Shown: positions 11,225 through 22,685 of the stretch, piece by piece
Position numbering within the stretch: the stretch's first letter is position 1
How the letters are laid out: each line of letters starts with the position of its first letter
Assembly: GCA_034401795.1 (NCBI GenBank)
Contig: CM067360.1
Span: 120,412,743-120,476,742 of the forward strand
Direction of reading: 5' to 3'
Length of the DNA: 64,000 nucleotides
Origin: Chaetoderma sp. LZ-2023a
Lineage: Eukaryota > Mollusca > Caudofoveata > Chaetodermatida > Chaetodermatidae
The notes under the pieces: generated by a model
Seen by the model: only the letters and a program-made list of their open reading frames with translations
Told to the model about the DNA's origin: nothing
Databases searched by the model: none
Made by a program: the position numbers and the translations under genes

Positions 11225-12061
11225 TGCGGATTATTGATTGGTCTGATGGTATCACTACCGGAATGAGTGTTTGTGTATATGTGAGTATAATTGTGTGTTT
11301 AACTGGTATATAAACCTATGTGCACAGACACTTCACAAAAAGGATAGAACAGAAACATTGGTTAGGTGAGAGAGTTTTAGGTCCTTTGCCCCGCAGCCAC
11401 TCGGGGAAATAGAGAAGACATGGGGCAGCCGGAAATTCAAAAATATAACAGATATTAGTGAGAAAGACAGGTGGCTTGACAAGTGCAATGAAGTTGATTA
11501 TTGAAACAATTATGTTCTTTCTATTTTGTCTTTTAGTGGTATAGTAGATGGTGATTTTGTAAATGTGTGTATATTTGTTTTCCGAGTTCCCTATTTATTT
11601 GGTTGGTTTAGTTGGTTGTTATTTTATTTTATTTTTTATATTTTTTATATTAAAATGTGTGTGTAGTTAGGATAGATGCTACCGCTGGTACGATTATTGG
11701 GCAATAACAAAACTCCTAGCGGCAATATTGTGTACGTTTATGGTATGGTGTTTTAGCTGTTAGGTGAAACAATAAGATTTTTATTATTTGTTGTACTGTT
11801 TTAGTATACAAGATGCACCATTTATCCTGTATAATGTTGCCTTAGCAACCTGTAAACAGTGCGCAGATTTACGGAAATAGGTATCACAAGTACTTTTTTT
11901 TATAAAGTCAGGTGTTATAATTCCACTTTCCTACGGTTGTCAAGTATTATGTTCAATACAGTATGATATTAGTTAATTTAAATTATTTAAGACTTGATTA
12001 ATGCTACAAACAGATTTTATTTTCACGCTAAAAAAACCTTCATCTCCTTGTTAATGTAGGT
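11225..12061. other. Upstream flank / possible LINE 5' UTR, no gene
   Basis: Sequence 5' of LINE ORF1 on the minus strand. A moderately GC-rich patch (GTCCTTTGCCCCGCAGCC, about 11,380-11,430) may belong to the element's 5' UTR or promoter. Beyond 11,500 it is AT-rich with no recognisable feature. The LINE 5' boundary could not be fixed. Confidence 0.35.
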
Positions 12062-12535
12062 TCCATGTATCCGGTCACCACCGACCCGCAACCACATATA
12101 AAATCACTATGTAGGTCCAAAGATACAGCATTGGTAGTTGCATTGGCAGTTGCCGCTTTATTTATGCAGGCCTTCTGCTACATTCTAGCCTACCATTCGG
12201 TTATTAGATATACGATTACAAGCTTCGGCCGCAACTGGCAGTAATTCCTACCTATCTTTAGACACATATATCTGACTGGCGAGGATGCCCAGCTTCCGGA
12301 AGGTTGCGCCGCATAACATCTTCCTCAGAAAGACAGCGCGCTTAATGTTACAGAGCAATAGTTTCCAAATCATATGATGATCCGGTCACCACCACCCCGC
12401 AACCACATATAACATCACTAGGACGAGTTACAGTTCACAAAAGCAATTTTAGAAAGCGCAATATCATTTACGGTGGGGAGTAAGAGACAGATATCCATCG
12501 CTAGTGACCTTCCCGTGAGGGTGTGGAGGGTCATT
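12062..12535 (-). repeat. Fragment of the gypsy-like 5' leader unit, inverted
   Basis: The reverse complement matches the leader units at 14,121-18,500. Shared blocks include TCTCTTAC.CCCCACC, TTATATGTGGTTGCGGGG, GCGCTGTCTTT, GCCAGTTGCGGCC, and GCAGAAGGCC followed by ATAAATAAAGC, which carries the AATAAA signal. A CCGGTCACCACC...CCGCAACCACATATAA box occurs twice (about 12,073 and 12,381), so part of it is tandemly duplicated. This is a solo remnant of the same retroelement family. Confidence 0.7.
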
Positions 12536-13699
12536 AAGGGTCAATTTATTAAAGAGGCAATCACCAAATAGCATTGCAAACTTATAATCAATTTGAATGC
12601 ATATTTTAATTCAAGGATTATGCATTACAAGTTCAATGGGATTTTCATAGCGAGTTGACCGCTAGTCGGTAGGATAATAATAATAATGAGATTTATTGGG
12701 TAATTCAAAAGACTGATGAACCACTCAAACAATCTAGAACTTACGTTATGAATTGGTTGATTGGTTACTCAGGCCTTGAAGCTAGAAACTAACTAAGTGT
12801 ACATGATGATTGCTGAATGATTGTTAGTTATTTGAACTTGGACAAATGACGTAATAACAACAAAATTAAACAAATATTCAATCAATTTAAATAGAAATAT
12901 TTCAATAATAAGTATGAAAATTTACTTATAGAATATTTTGAAATTTGGTTACATAAGTAAAAATCTGGACAGTCTTTGCACCACGTGAGTTGGTCGGGGT
13001 GTATGGTAAATACTTTTGAGAAATCACAGTTAAAAGTTAGGTACCTTGAATATGCTGAATACAGAAGACCGGTCGCGGAATGAAGGTGAACAGATGAAGA
13101 CCTGATCTGCCATGGCACCAGGAGTGAAAACGTACACGTGAAGAAATGGATGACGAAACCGGAAGAATGTTCTGTATTCCAAAATAGAAATGATAAGGTC
13201 GAAGGCACTAAGATGATTCATATGATAAATCGGCTTAGTTACAGATACAGAAAATCGAGGCCGAAAGATGGTGGAGAATCGAAAAGATGACAGCAATCGC
13301 TAATAAAGTCTAAACATTTCAGAAAGATGAAAGCGTCGTGAAGATGACGACATTGATGACATCACAGGTAGAAAAGATAGAGTTCTACCTACCCAAACAA
13401 GGTACCAGGTTCCGCTTGCTTTGGGATTTGATCTGAAGTTGATGAGATTGGTGGTGTAGTTCGGATCGACCGGTCGGATATCGGCCGTACCAGCTGAGCT
13501 GGGTACGCGCCGCCCGTCCTGGATTCGTTTCCTGAACACGCCCCCCCCCCTGGGTAGAGCCATAAGCGTATATAGGCCTATGGGAGAGATATTGTGCCGA
13601 AAAACAACTAATTTCGTTAAAACGCATGATGCGCATGCACGCTAGGACGCTGTTTATATGGAGCGCGTAGCTATGACCTAGATAGGATGGCACTTTTAG
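12536..13699. other. No gene recognised
   Basis: AT-rich to 13,000, then more balanced. Several minus-strand ORFs of 87-128 codons overlap here but show no family features, codon pattern or splice sites that I trust. A C9-10 run occurs near 13,540. The boundary at 13,700 is where homology with the 47,154 copy begins. Confidence 0.4.
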
Positions 13700-14120
13700 T
13701 GTACCGAGATGGTACCCTGTAATCCTTATTGATTGAGTGTTCCCGTTAAATCTGGCATTAAACAAGACCACAATTCAACGGGCTTTCCAAATCTGTAAAC
13801 CATTTCAAAATCGGTTGAGAAATGGCTGAGTTATCCTTGGAAAACTCTTCTTGATTATCTTCAAAATATTGCCATGACATCATTACCACGTGGACGCAGA
13901 GCTTCTAGAATTTTCTAGAACGTTCGACTGCGCTATTATTAGCTGCGCGCTGATTGGCTGTTGCTCGAACTATGATTGGATGGAACCTGCGCCTGTGATG
14001 TCGTGAGGAGTAAAAAAGGAGAAGCGATCCAGTGATCGAGAGCATCCTCGGCCAGGGGCCGAACAGGTTGGAGCTGTACTAGCTACGATCGACAGATACT
14101 ATGCATATGACTTCAGCTTC
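13700..14120 (+). promoter_or_regulatory. Terminal promoter segment (U3-like) of the gypsy-like element
   Basis: Homology between this segment and the inverted copy at 47,154-46,700 starts at TGTACCGA in both, preceded by unrelated flanks. That suggests an LTR 5' terminus beginning TG. Shared blocks downstream include TGTACCGAnnTGGTAC, TTCAAAATCGG...GAAATGG, TGAC(A/G)TC.T.A.CACGTG, GCGCTGATTGGCTG and a TATA-like box (GAGTAAAAAAGG here; CACATAAAAGGGG in the other copy). GAGCATC lies about 30 bp further on. Two inverted CCAAT boxes (ATTGG at 13,953 and 13,975) and a TATA-like box at 14,011 predict initiation near 14,037. It would drive transcription of the leader, gag and pol. Confidence 0.65.
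13902..13926. promoter_or_regulatory. Perfect five-unit heat-shock element
   Basis: TTC(13,903)-TA-GAA(13,908)-TT-TTC(13,913)-TA-GAA(13,918)-CG-TTC(13,923) gives five contiguous alternating nTTCn/nGAAn pentamers with no mismatch. It lies about 85 bp upstream of the TATA-like box. This is the canonical HSF1 binding arrangement. The related promoter at 46.9 kb keeps only a fragment (CTTCTAGC), so the site is specific to this copy. Confidence 0.7.
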
Positions 14121-16329
14121 TGTCCTTCTCCCGTAGCTACCAGTAGCCAACTCACCGCAGTAAAGACAATTTTGTAAACTCCCTACTTACGGGAGCAATT
14201 TGGAACTTTCTATTTACTGTTCACGAATATCACCATCTCCTTCGGGACACAAATTTGCGGTGAGGCCTTTATGGCCTGAATATGTGAGTCTACAGATGTA
14301 GAGACGGGATGTTCTTTGATGGATGACTCACCGGATCTGCCGGCCACGCCTAAAGGTGGTAATTCAATCGCCGCCGCACTGATCATGTAGGTTCTTTCGA
14401 CTTTCGACCACAGCAAGTAAACTCTGCCCAGTGCGTCTTCAGAGCTGGTTGACGTACCCAGCACTGTGAAGCTTTGTTTTGTATCTTCGTTTGACTTTGA
14501 CAACCCCCGCTTATGACGGGTTGTTTACACCTTCCATCCATGCCATCGGTGTACAGGAATTTTCTTCACCATATAGTACTATCGTATCTTTTGCTGACTG
14601 CTCGTTGGATATTCTATTAGGCCTACACCACTAAGCGATGCACTCCCACCATGAGTGTTCTTGGGGGAGTCTTGTTTATGGACACCAGCTTGCGGGAACC
14701 CACCTGCGGCAACTTTCCATCTTCCGGAAAGGGCGTCATTTCACGTCAACTACGGATCAACATATCAATTTTAGTAACACGGTAGCCTACCTTAGGAATG
14801 ACTACCAGGTATTCAAGTAACTATACTTCACAGTTTAATTATTTCTCTATATAGGTTTTGTTAATTGTATTGTATCTGCATAAACGGTCCCAATGACTAA
14901 AAGGAACGGTAATGGTCTTAGGACCGATAGTTATAATTTCTGTATTTGTTGATAATTAATCTCATTTTCCTCAATGTGTTGCTAACCGCACTATAGTAGG
15001 TTCGTTAACCTGTACTAATATATATATATATCTTAATCATTTGACACCGTATTGTTTGTTCTGGTTAGATTATGTATATGTATATGGCCAGTGGCCATCC
15101 GTTCATATGTTTTGCTTATTTATAGAAAATATAGGACTGCAGTGCACATAGGAAATATTATACAGCAACACTTATATATGCAGCACTTTCTCCCGCCACC
15201 ACCAATTTTTCACTGAGGTCGCTGTCCATGCTATAACTCTGTTTAGCGCGGCATGCTACCGACTAACCTTTTCTATTCAGCTTGATAGGATAGGTTCAAA
15301 ACGATTAGAGACACTGTCTTCATTACATACTGTGTAATATATTCTTCTTCTGTTCCGGTAGTGCGATAATCTAGCCCCGACATCCGGTAAGACTCATAAG
15401 TAAGATTTTGTCTCTCTTCATGTTCCACTCAGCCTTGTGGCTTCTTAATTGTATGGATGTCCCCATCCGCACCATGGGCTGATCCGACTCTGGGAAACTA
15501 TTGGGGTTTCCGAGAGGTGATGGCCAGGGTGTGGTGTCACATACACATTCCCGTGTATCTTCGGATACTTAGTAGTTAGCACTTTAAGCCAATGTAGGAA
15601 AGCACTGCGAAAACACATGTATTAATTATTATTTTATTTACTGAACAATCCTTCTGCACCGCAGTGCAAAACTGGGCAACTTGTGAATAAACCTAACGAT
15701 AGGTAAAACGGTTAGTTCCATAGGACCCGGTGATGGGCGAGATATGTACCCCCACCAAATTCCATTAAAATGTCTGGGCATGATATTTAGATCTGCCACA
15801 CCCTTGCGGGAAGTACATTTATGGTGGGTATTCATCTCTCTTACCCCCACCATAACAATAGAACAATGGTCTAATAATGCTTTCGTGAAATGTACCCCAG
15901 GTCTTGTAATGTTTTATGTGGTTACGGGGCGGGATGTCCAGATTCTTATCCAGTTCGGAGATCTTGCTATGTAACATGTATGAGTGCTGTCTTTAGTATT
16001 GATGTCTTAGGGCATCTCTTCTCCGTGACAGCCATGTCTAATAGCTATGTAGATACCAGCCAGTTGCGGCCTAAAGGAATTCTTGTTCTGAAAACAACTA
16101 ACAGAAATTAAGCAAAGCAGAACGCCCTCATAAATAAAGCACAAACTACTAATTCAGCATAACAAGAATCACTTAAGATGGTAACGAGGGAATCCATCGG
16201 GAATCCCCCGTCCCATCTTCACGTAAAACAGTATGCACCCCTATAGTCATAATCTCACTAGGTATGGTCTTTTCTCTCTAAAGCATTTTTGATTGAAATA
16301 TTAGAGTGGGCCCATTTTTGCCTACTATT
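14121..16329 (+). repeat. Gypsy-like leader unit, copy 1 of a 2.2-kb tandem pair
   Basis: It starts CTTCTCCCG and runs 2.2 kb before the sequence begins again at 16,330. Landmarks shared with copy 2: GTGAGTCTACAGATGTAGAG, CACCGGATCTGCCGGCCACG, GGTTCTTTCGACTTTCGACC, GAGCTGGTTGACGTACCCAG, GCCAGTGGCCATCCGTT, TTTTTCACTGAGGTCGCTGTCC and GGACCCGGTGATGGGCGAGA. An AATAAA signal is at 16,133. ORFs inside are short and not conserved in frame, so I read the unit as a long non-coding leader/R region. A single-copy homologue occupies 44,505-46,660 (minus). Confidence 0.75.
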
Positions 16330-18500
16330 CTTCTCCCGCTTTAAGCTGTGGCGACACCGCACTAAAACAATTTTGTAACTCCCCATATGCGGGAGTAATT
16401 TGGAACTTTTGATAATCGTTCACGAATACTACATCTACATTCGGAACACAAACTTGCGGTGAGGCCTTTGCGGCCTGAATATGTGAGTCTACAGATGTAG
16501 AGGCAGGATGTTCTTTGATGGATGATTCGCCGGATCTGCCGGCCACGCCTAAAAGTGGTATTTCAAACGACATTGCACCAATCGTGTAGGTTCTTTCGAC
16601 TTTCGACCATAGCAAGTAAACTCTGCCCGGTGCGTCTTCAGAGCTGGTTGACGTACCCAGCACCGTGAAGCCTTATTTTGTATCTTCATTTGCCTCTAAC
16701 GACCTCTGCTAGTGATCGGGTTGTTTACACCTTCCATCAGTGCCATCGGTGTATGGGAACTTTCTTCACCACGTAGTACCATCGTATCTTTTGCTGACTA
16801 CTCGTTAGACATTCTACTAGGCCCACAGCACTAAGTGGTGTCCTTCCCCCGCCATAAACGTTCTTACGGGACTCTTGTTTGCGGAAAACAGCCTGCGGGA
16901 ACTTTCCAGCTTCCGGAGAGTGCATCATCTCACGTCGACTACGGATTGACGTGTCAATTTCAGGGACACAGTAGCCTAACTTGGGAATGACTACCAAGTA
17001 TTCAAGTAACTATACTTCACCATTTAATGATTTCTCTAGATAGGTTTTGTTAATTATCTCGTATCCGTATTAATGGTTCTGATGACTAAAAGGAACCGTG
17101 ACGGTCCTAGGACCGATAGTTATAATTTCTGTATTTGTTAATAGTTATTGTCATTTTCTTCAATGTGTTGCTAACCAACCTATAGTAGGTTCGTTAACCT
17201 ATATTAATATATATATCTTAATCGTTGACACCGTATTGTTTGTTCTGGTTAGATTATGTATGTGTATGGCCAGTGGCCATCCGTTAACTTGTTTTGCTTA
17301 AGTTATAGGAAATATAGGACTGCAGTGCACGTAGGAAACACTATACAGCAACATTTTTATATGCAGCATTTTCTTCCGCCACAAACAATTTTTCACTGAG
17401 GTCGCTGTCCGTGCTATAACTCTATTTAGGCCCGCATGCTACCGATTAAACCTTTTCTATTCAGCTCGATAGAATAGGTTCAAAATGATTAGAGACACTT
17501 TCTTCATTACATACTGTGTAATATACTCTTCTCTTCCGGTAGTGCCATAATTTAGCTCCACACTCCGGTAAGACTTATAACTCCAAGATTGTGTCTCTCT
17601 TCATGCTCCACGCAGCCTTGTGGCTTCTTAATTGTTTGGATGTCCCTATCCGCACCATGGGCTGATCCGACTCTGGGAAACTGTTGGGGTTTCAGAGCGG
17701 TGATGGCCAGGGTGTTGTGTCACACAGATTTCCCATGTAACTTCGGATACTCAGTAGTTAGCACCTTTGCCAATGTAGGAAAGCACTGCAAAAACATGTT
17801 AATTATTTTCTTTAATCTGCTGAACAATCCTCCCGCACCGCAGTGCATAGCTGGGCAACTTGTGTTTAAACCTAATGACAGGTTAAACGGTTAATTCCGT
17901 AGGACCCGGTGATGGGCGAGATGCGTATCCCCACCGAATTCCATAAGAATGTCTGGGCATGATATTTAGATCTGCCACGCCCTTATGGGAAGGACATTTA
18001 TGGTGGATATTCGTCTCTCTTACCCCCACCATAACGATAGATCAGTTGCCTAAAATGCTTTTGTGAAAAGTAACCAATGTCCTGTGACGTTTTATGTGGT
18101 TACGGAGCGAGATGTCCGGATTCTTATACAGATCGGAGATCCTACTAAGTAATATATATGCACTCTGTCTTCAGCATTGATGTCTTAGGGCATATGTTCT
18201 TAATGACAGCCGTATCTAAACGGTAGGTAGATGCCAGCCATTTGCGGCCTAAAATAATTCTTGTCTCTAAAAACTAAATATTAGGTAAAGCATAGAAGAA
18301 GGCCCGCACAAATAAAAGCAGCAACTACTAATTCATAAGAATTACATAAGACTGTGATGTGGGAATCCTTCGGGAATCATTTGGCCCGTCTTCACGTAAA
18401 ACAGCACGCAACCTTATAGTCATAATCTCACAAGGTATGGTCTTTTCCTTACAGCATTTTGGTTAAATATTAGAGTGGGCCCCTTTCGACTACTACTCTT
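16330..18500 (+). repeat. Gypsy-like leader unit, copy 2 of a 2.2-kb tandem pair
   Basis: Second copy of the 14,121 unit, with the same order of landmarks, many substitutions and small indels. AATAAA lies at 18,311. A third start (AGAGTGGGCCC...CTTCTCCCGCTTTAAGC) appears at 18,470-18,525 and then diverges into the gag leader. The tandem pair therefore arose by duplication of the leader unit, not by LTR-internal-LTR organisation. No coding function was seen. Confidence 0.75.
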
Positions 18501-18968
18501 CTCCCGCTTTAAGCAATGGCGACATTTTCCCATGACGGAGGCCCGTGCGAGGCACTTGCCTCTCGCAAGGATGCAGTGATGACGGTCCATGCAAGGATAA
18601 TACTCGTCACCCAAACTAGCACTAGGAGTAGTGACCACGTGAGGCACATGATTTTCCGTCACTACAAAGATAATTTTCTTTCCTTTCAGCTTAGAGGTAA
18701 AATTGCTTATATTAAATTAATTAGTTACGTCTCGTGTATGGGAGCCTCGGTTGCGGGGATACCTCTGCGGACCTACGAGTCTGTGTGGTACCTCCGGGAG
18801 CCACACGTTTAAAAGTTCATCAGGCTGTCTCTATGTCTTGTATTTTCGCATGCTCATTATTTTTTATCTGGCATACTTGATGGTCTGTTTGGGTAAAACT
18901 ATTGTATAGACTTATTTTAATTAGGTCACCAAATCAAATCTTGTAAGTCCATAGATCACGAAATTGCT
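18501..18968 (+). other. Gag-proximal leader of the gypsy-like element
   Basis: Homologous to 44,060-44,500 on the minus strand: GCTTATATTAA, GGGGATACCTCTGCGGA and GTCTGTGTGGTAC are shared. In both copies one frame keeps the pattern GIPLRxxxSVWYxRxxHV, but indels separate it from any longer frame, so a short leader peptide is only a possibility. No primer-binding site was confidently identified. Confidence 0.55.
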
Positions 18969-20981
18969 ATGGACAGGCATACTGGTGACACAAACTCTTG
19001 GAATGAGACTGTTGTGTTTAATGTTCACGATGATGATCGCACGGCCTCACCAGAACGATTGAGTTCCACTGGCCTTATGAGTCAGTCTTTGTTACCCATA
19101 GGGCAGTATAGTACAGGATCCGTCACCCCGAGACCGGAAGCTAGCCAGTGTCATCATTCATCATGCACTTGCGGCGTGGCGAGTCGACATCAGACACCAG
19201 AACGGCCTGACACTACCCCACGAGCTACAAGTGGCGCCCGATGGGGGGCTTGAAGAACATCATTATTAATGCACAGCGAAACTCACGCCCACACCATATA
19301 GTGAGCCTAGTTCTATACCATCTCCATTTAGCGACGACTCCCTCGTCAAGCGGTAGCGTCATACAATGGATTCCCAGCTCACATGCTCACCAACTATGCT
19401 AGAAATTCACCAGCGGAATCAACAACCCCGCAATATAACCTGTTATCGCCTGTCAGTGACGGCACCTTTCAGAATACCTCACAGGTGGAAACAGAGTCTA
19501 GAACCATATCGGATTTCCGCGACAGCCCAACTCCATCGGGGCCGAATCTTGGATGACCACGACATAGACCTGATTATGGGCATATACATAATCCTTCAGA
19601 CAACTATCGTTCACCCGTGTCATCTATGGAGACCATATGGCAGGGTGACAATCCATTTTACAGACAACGTCCCATGCTTGCCCCTTCAAATACAACACTA
19701 TTCTCGAGGGGAACACCACGGCATCATCGGGAGGAATCGGCAAAACCTTTTCGCCAGTACATCAGTCATGCTACACACCACAACCGTCAGCTGACTGCAC
19801 CACCGCCATATGAGGAATATCAGGCCTCACACCAAGAAGAACGTCCCCATAGTATGTACGTTCTCGCTCCTCAGCATCGACATCAAAGGATAACACCTAC
19901 ACCACCACCACCACCACCGCCCGCACAACGACCAGCCTCAGAATACTCGTCAGTCTCGCAGATACCACCGCCACCCAGATTTCAACCACTTCATTCTTCC
20001 CGTGGTCTTGGCCGAGTCATTCCCCCTCCCGAATTTAGCGGGGAGAATGACTGGACCAACTATAAAATACAGTTCGAGATAATAAGTCAAACTATCCACT
20101 GGAACTATCAGCAAATGGGTGAATATCTCGCTGCAAAGCTTTCCGGAAAAGCCCTTCAAGTTCTTGCGGATCTCGGGACTGACGACACACCCACCTACAC
20201 CCAATTGGAACAGGCATTAACTGAGCAATTTGGCGACACAGCTCTCGGGGAAATGAGTCATCTGCAACTCAAAAATCTCTGACGACGCGCGGGAGAAACT
20301 CTTCCAGAGTTAGCTAGTCGAATTAGAAGGCTAGTCACCCACGCATATCCTAGCACCAACATAGAAGGTGTGATACATCTGCATCTAGACACCTTCATCG
20401 ATGCATTAAGCGGTGAACCCGCCCTGAAAGAAAAACTATTTCTTGGGGACCACAGGAGTTTGGCCCAATTAACAGCAACCGCGTTCCGAATAGAACACTT
20501 TCTGGAGCGGGAAAAGAGTAGCCGACGCCAACTTCACCCTATCAATGAGGTAGAGGGTGCAGCTATCGCCAAGCCCACTAATGTTCCCCTCAGATCTTCA
20601 ACACTGACCGCACCAACATCACCACAAACGAATGTACAAAATTCCAATCAGAATCAAGCACCTGGAGGAAGGGGGCATGCCCATAGAGGAAGCTACAATG
20701 GGGCCCCCGGGTGCAGGAACCAGCGCAACAATAACACCTATGGCAACATGAAGGAACGCATAGACGAGATCAACAAACAGATCTCCGCATTAACCAATTT
20801 AGTGACGACACTCGGCACGAACCTCACCACCACTCACATCAGGACAACGAACACCACCAACACCGTACCACCACCAAACACCTGTTTCGGATGCGGTCAG
20901 CCAGGCCATTGGAGGGAACAGTGTCCTAACCGACCTCCTTTCACAATGCCTGCCACTGACCGCAGCACACCACAACTGTAG
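18969..20981 (+). pseudogene. Gag-like polyprotein of a Ty3/gypsy-type element, broken
   Basis: Starts at ATG 18,969 (MDRHTGDT...). A frame change near 19,250 and in-frame stops (near 19,550 and TGA 20,280) break it. The longest piece, 19,617-20,981, holds a PPPY motif (19,800-19,811), a Pro-rich stretch, and then a retrotransposon gag domain (EFSGENDWTNYK...GKALQVLADL...QFGDTALGEM, about 20,028-20,260). Past a polar segment, a CCHC knuckle follows (CFGCGQPGHWREQC, about 20,883-20,924). The family role is particle assembly and RNA packaging. The N-terminal part is conserved in the inverted copy at 43,770-44,050 (TGSxTPRxxA). The frame lesions make this copy non-functional. Confidence 0.8.
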
Positions 20982-21076
20982 AAGCCGTCAAACTCTTAAG
21001 CGCACCGAAGGTAGAGCCACCTCGATGCCCGTATTCTCTTCCCGGCTCAACTGCGGCCTTCATACAACAACATTCG

Positions 21077-22126
21077 ATGGCCAACTATTACCAACCAAAT
21101 TCAGGATTTACACCTACACCAAAACGCACGGCGTCACATATGTCGATGCCTACGATGCCTCCCACATCCGCAGCATCGCCATCCCCCTCTATCTCCATAC
21201 ATAAAAAGCCCTCTTTCCTTTGTAAAACGGCAGTGGTAGGTTGTAGCACCTCCACTGAAACAACGTTTTTGCAAGCACCACGTCGCGCCACCAAGACACT
21301 GAATTCTCAGTGTCCCTTGGTGGTATGCAAAACACCGCCCCACATAACATCATCTCCCACATCCACAGACAGCAGTGACTCGGGAGAAACGGTTCACTCC
21401 GCCTCTTGGATTCGCAAATGCCGACGTAGATGGGGAGAAACACATCCCTACCGGCGTCGCTGTTTCTTCTGTGCTTCGCCAAAACATCCAATGAAGCATT
21501 GCAAGAAATGGCTCATGCAGGTGGAGCTTATCCGTCACCCCGTATACACCACAGTCTACACTAATACTGCATACCCTAAAACAGCAACATCTCCATCATC
21601 ATTGCTATCCCCAGCTCCGCCTTCACCGCAGCCCTCACGGACTGGCCCCTTCCTCACTCAGCCATCCATCACATTAAAAGAAGCGATTCAGAAACAGTCC
21701 GATTATATACAGAATGATTCCGCTCCGACACCATTGTTGCAGATGGCATCATTGGAAACTCCTCCACAGGTACACCGCAAAGTGATATACAAATGTGCCT
21801 GTCTGTTTAGCGGTGTTTCCACCAGTGCCACCGTTGACACTGGTGCTTCAATCATGGTATTCAACAAACCCTTATATGAGAGCATCCCATCTCATAAAAG
21901 CAAGCCTCCCCTGAAACCTACAAACATTTACCTACAGACGGCTATGGGAACTGATGTGCCCGTAGCCGGCGTAGACAATTTAGTCATCCAAATAAAGGAG
22001 ATGCAATTCATACAGCGAGTTGTCATCGCCTCTATTCATAACTATGCCCTCCTTGGCTCTGATTTCCTCAGTGCCAGCGAAGCCATCATACATTGCAAAC
22101 AACAGGAACTCGACATACATGGCTGA
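21077..22126 (+). CDS. Aspartic protease ORF of the gypsy-like element, with a second CCHC knuckle
   Basis: A 349-codon ORF in a different frame from gag. Near residue 130 it carries CFFCASPKHPMKHC, a second Cys-x2-Cys-x4-His-x4-Cys knuckle. A Pro/Ser/Thr-rich linker follows. The pepsin-like retroviral-type protease has ATVDTGASIMVF (catalytic DTGA, about 21,823-21,858) and ALLGSDFL (about 22,045-22,068), the two hallmark blocks of the fold. It ends at a stop at 22,124, before the pol linker. The family role is processing of Gag and Pol. The frame is intact, but its context (broken gag and pol) argues against activity. Confidence 0.75.
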   Translation: MANYYQPNSGFTPTPKRTASHMSMPTMPPTSAASPSPSISIHKKPSFLCKTAVVGCSTSTETTFLQAPRRATKTLNSQCPLVVCKTPPHITSSPTSTDSSDSGETVHSASWIRKCRRRWGETHPYRRRCFFCASPKHPMKHCKKWLMQVELIRHPVYTTVYTNTAYPKTATSPSSLLSPAPPSPQPSRTGPFLTQPSITLKEAIQKQSDYIQNDSAPTPLLQMASLETPPQVHRKVIYKCACLFSGVSTSATVDTGASIMVFNKPLYESIPSHKSKPPLKPTNIYLQTAMGTDVPVAGVDNLVIQIKEMQFIQRVVIASIHNYALLGSDFLSASEAIIHCKQQELDIHG

Positions 22127-22685
22127 CGAATACCTCTTGGACCGGCATCATCATTATATGACACATATGCTGTAATATTATCAAGTACAGCCACAGTTGC
22201 GCCAGGACAAGAACAAATCTTATGGGCCACCGCACCACAGTTAGGAAGCACCACACACATCGCCATGCTGGAACCCGACCCTGATTACATGATCGCCTCT
22301 AAATGCGCACATCCCCGCATGATAGTAGACACTACTAATAAGGAATATATACCTTTTAGAGTGTTCAATGGTACCGCAGACCCCATCACTCTGGAACCAG
22401 GAGGACGCTGTGGCCATTTAGTGGACATAATCTCATTGGAATCACATCTACCTACCGACACACCACAGCATATGACTGATGATTTACCCGAACACTTATA
22501 TGATTTATATCTACACGCCACAGTTGGATTACAGCTATCACAGAAACATTACTGTACAAATATCGTGATAGTTATTCCTCCGGAGACATGGATCTCAGAG
22601 AAACTCATCTCGTACGACACTCCATTGACACAGGCAATAATCGCCCATACATCAACCGGTACGACGTCTTCCCATTCATAAGGAA
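22127..22685 (+). pseudogene. Pol linker between protease and RT, frameshifted
   Basis: A 138-codon frame (22,265-22,681) reads through a linker containing EPGGRCGHL and LPEHLYDLY, typical of the segment before gypsy RT. Near 22,580 the expected pre-RT motif (RETHLVRHSIDTG) appears in another frame, showing a frameshift. Confidence 0.6.

Noticed and set aside
12882..13771. Minus-strand ORFs of 87-128 codons
   Set aside because: No recognisable motif, and they overlap in different frames; treated as chance.
13860..14120. HSE, CCAAT and TATA cluster considered as an hsp70 gene promoter
   Set aside because: No hsp coding sequence follows; the segment is homologous to the promoter of the inverted retroelement copy.
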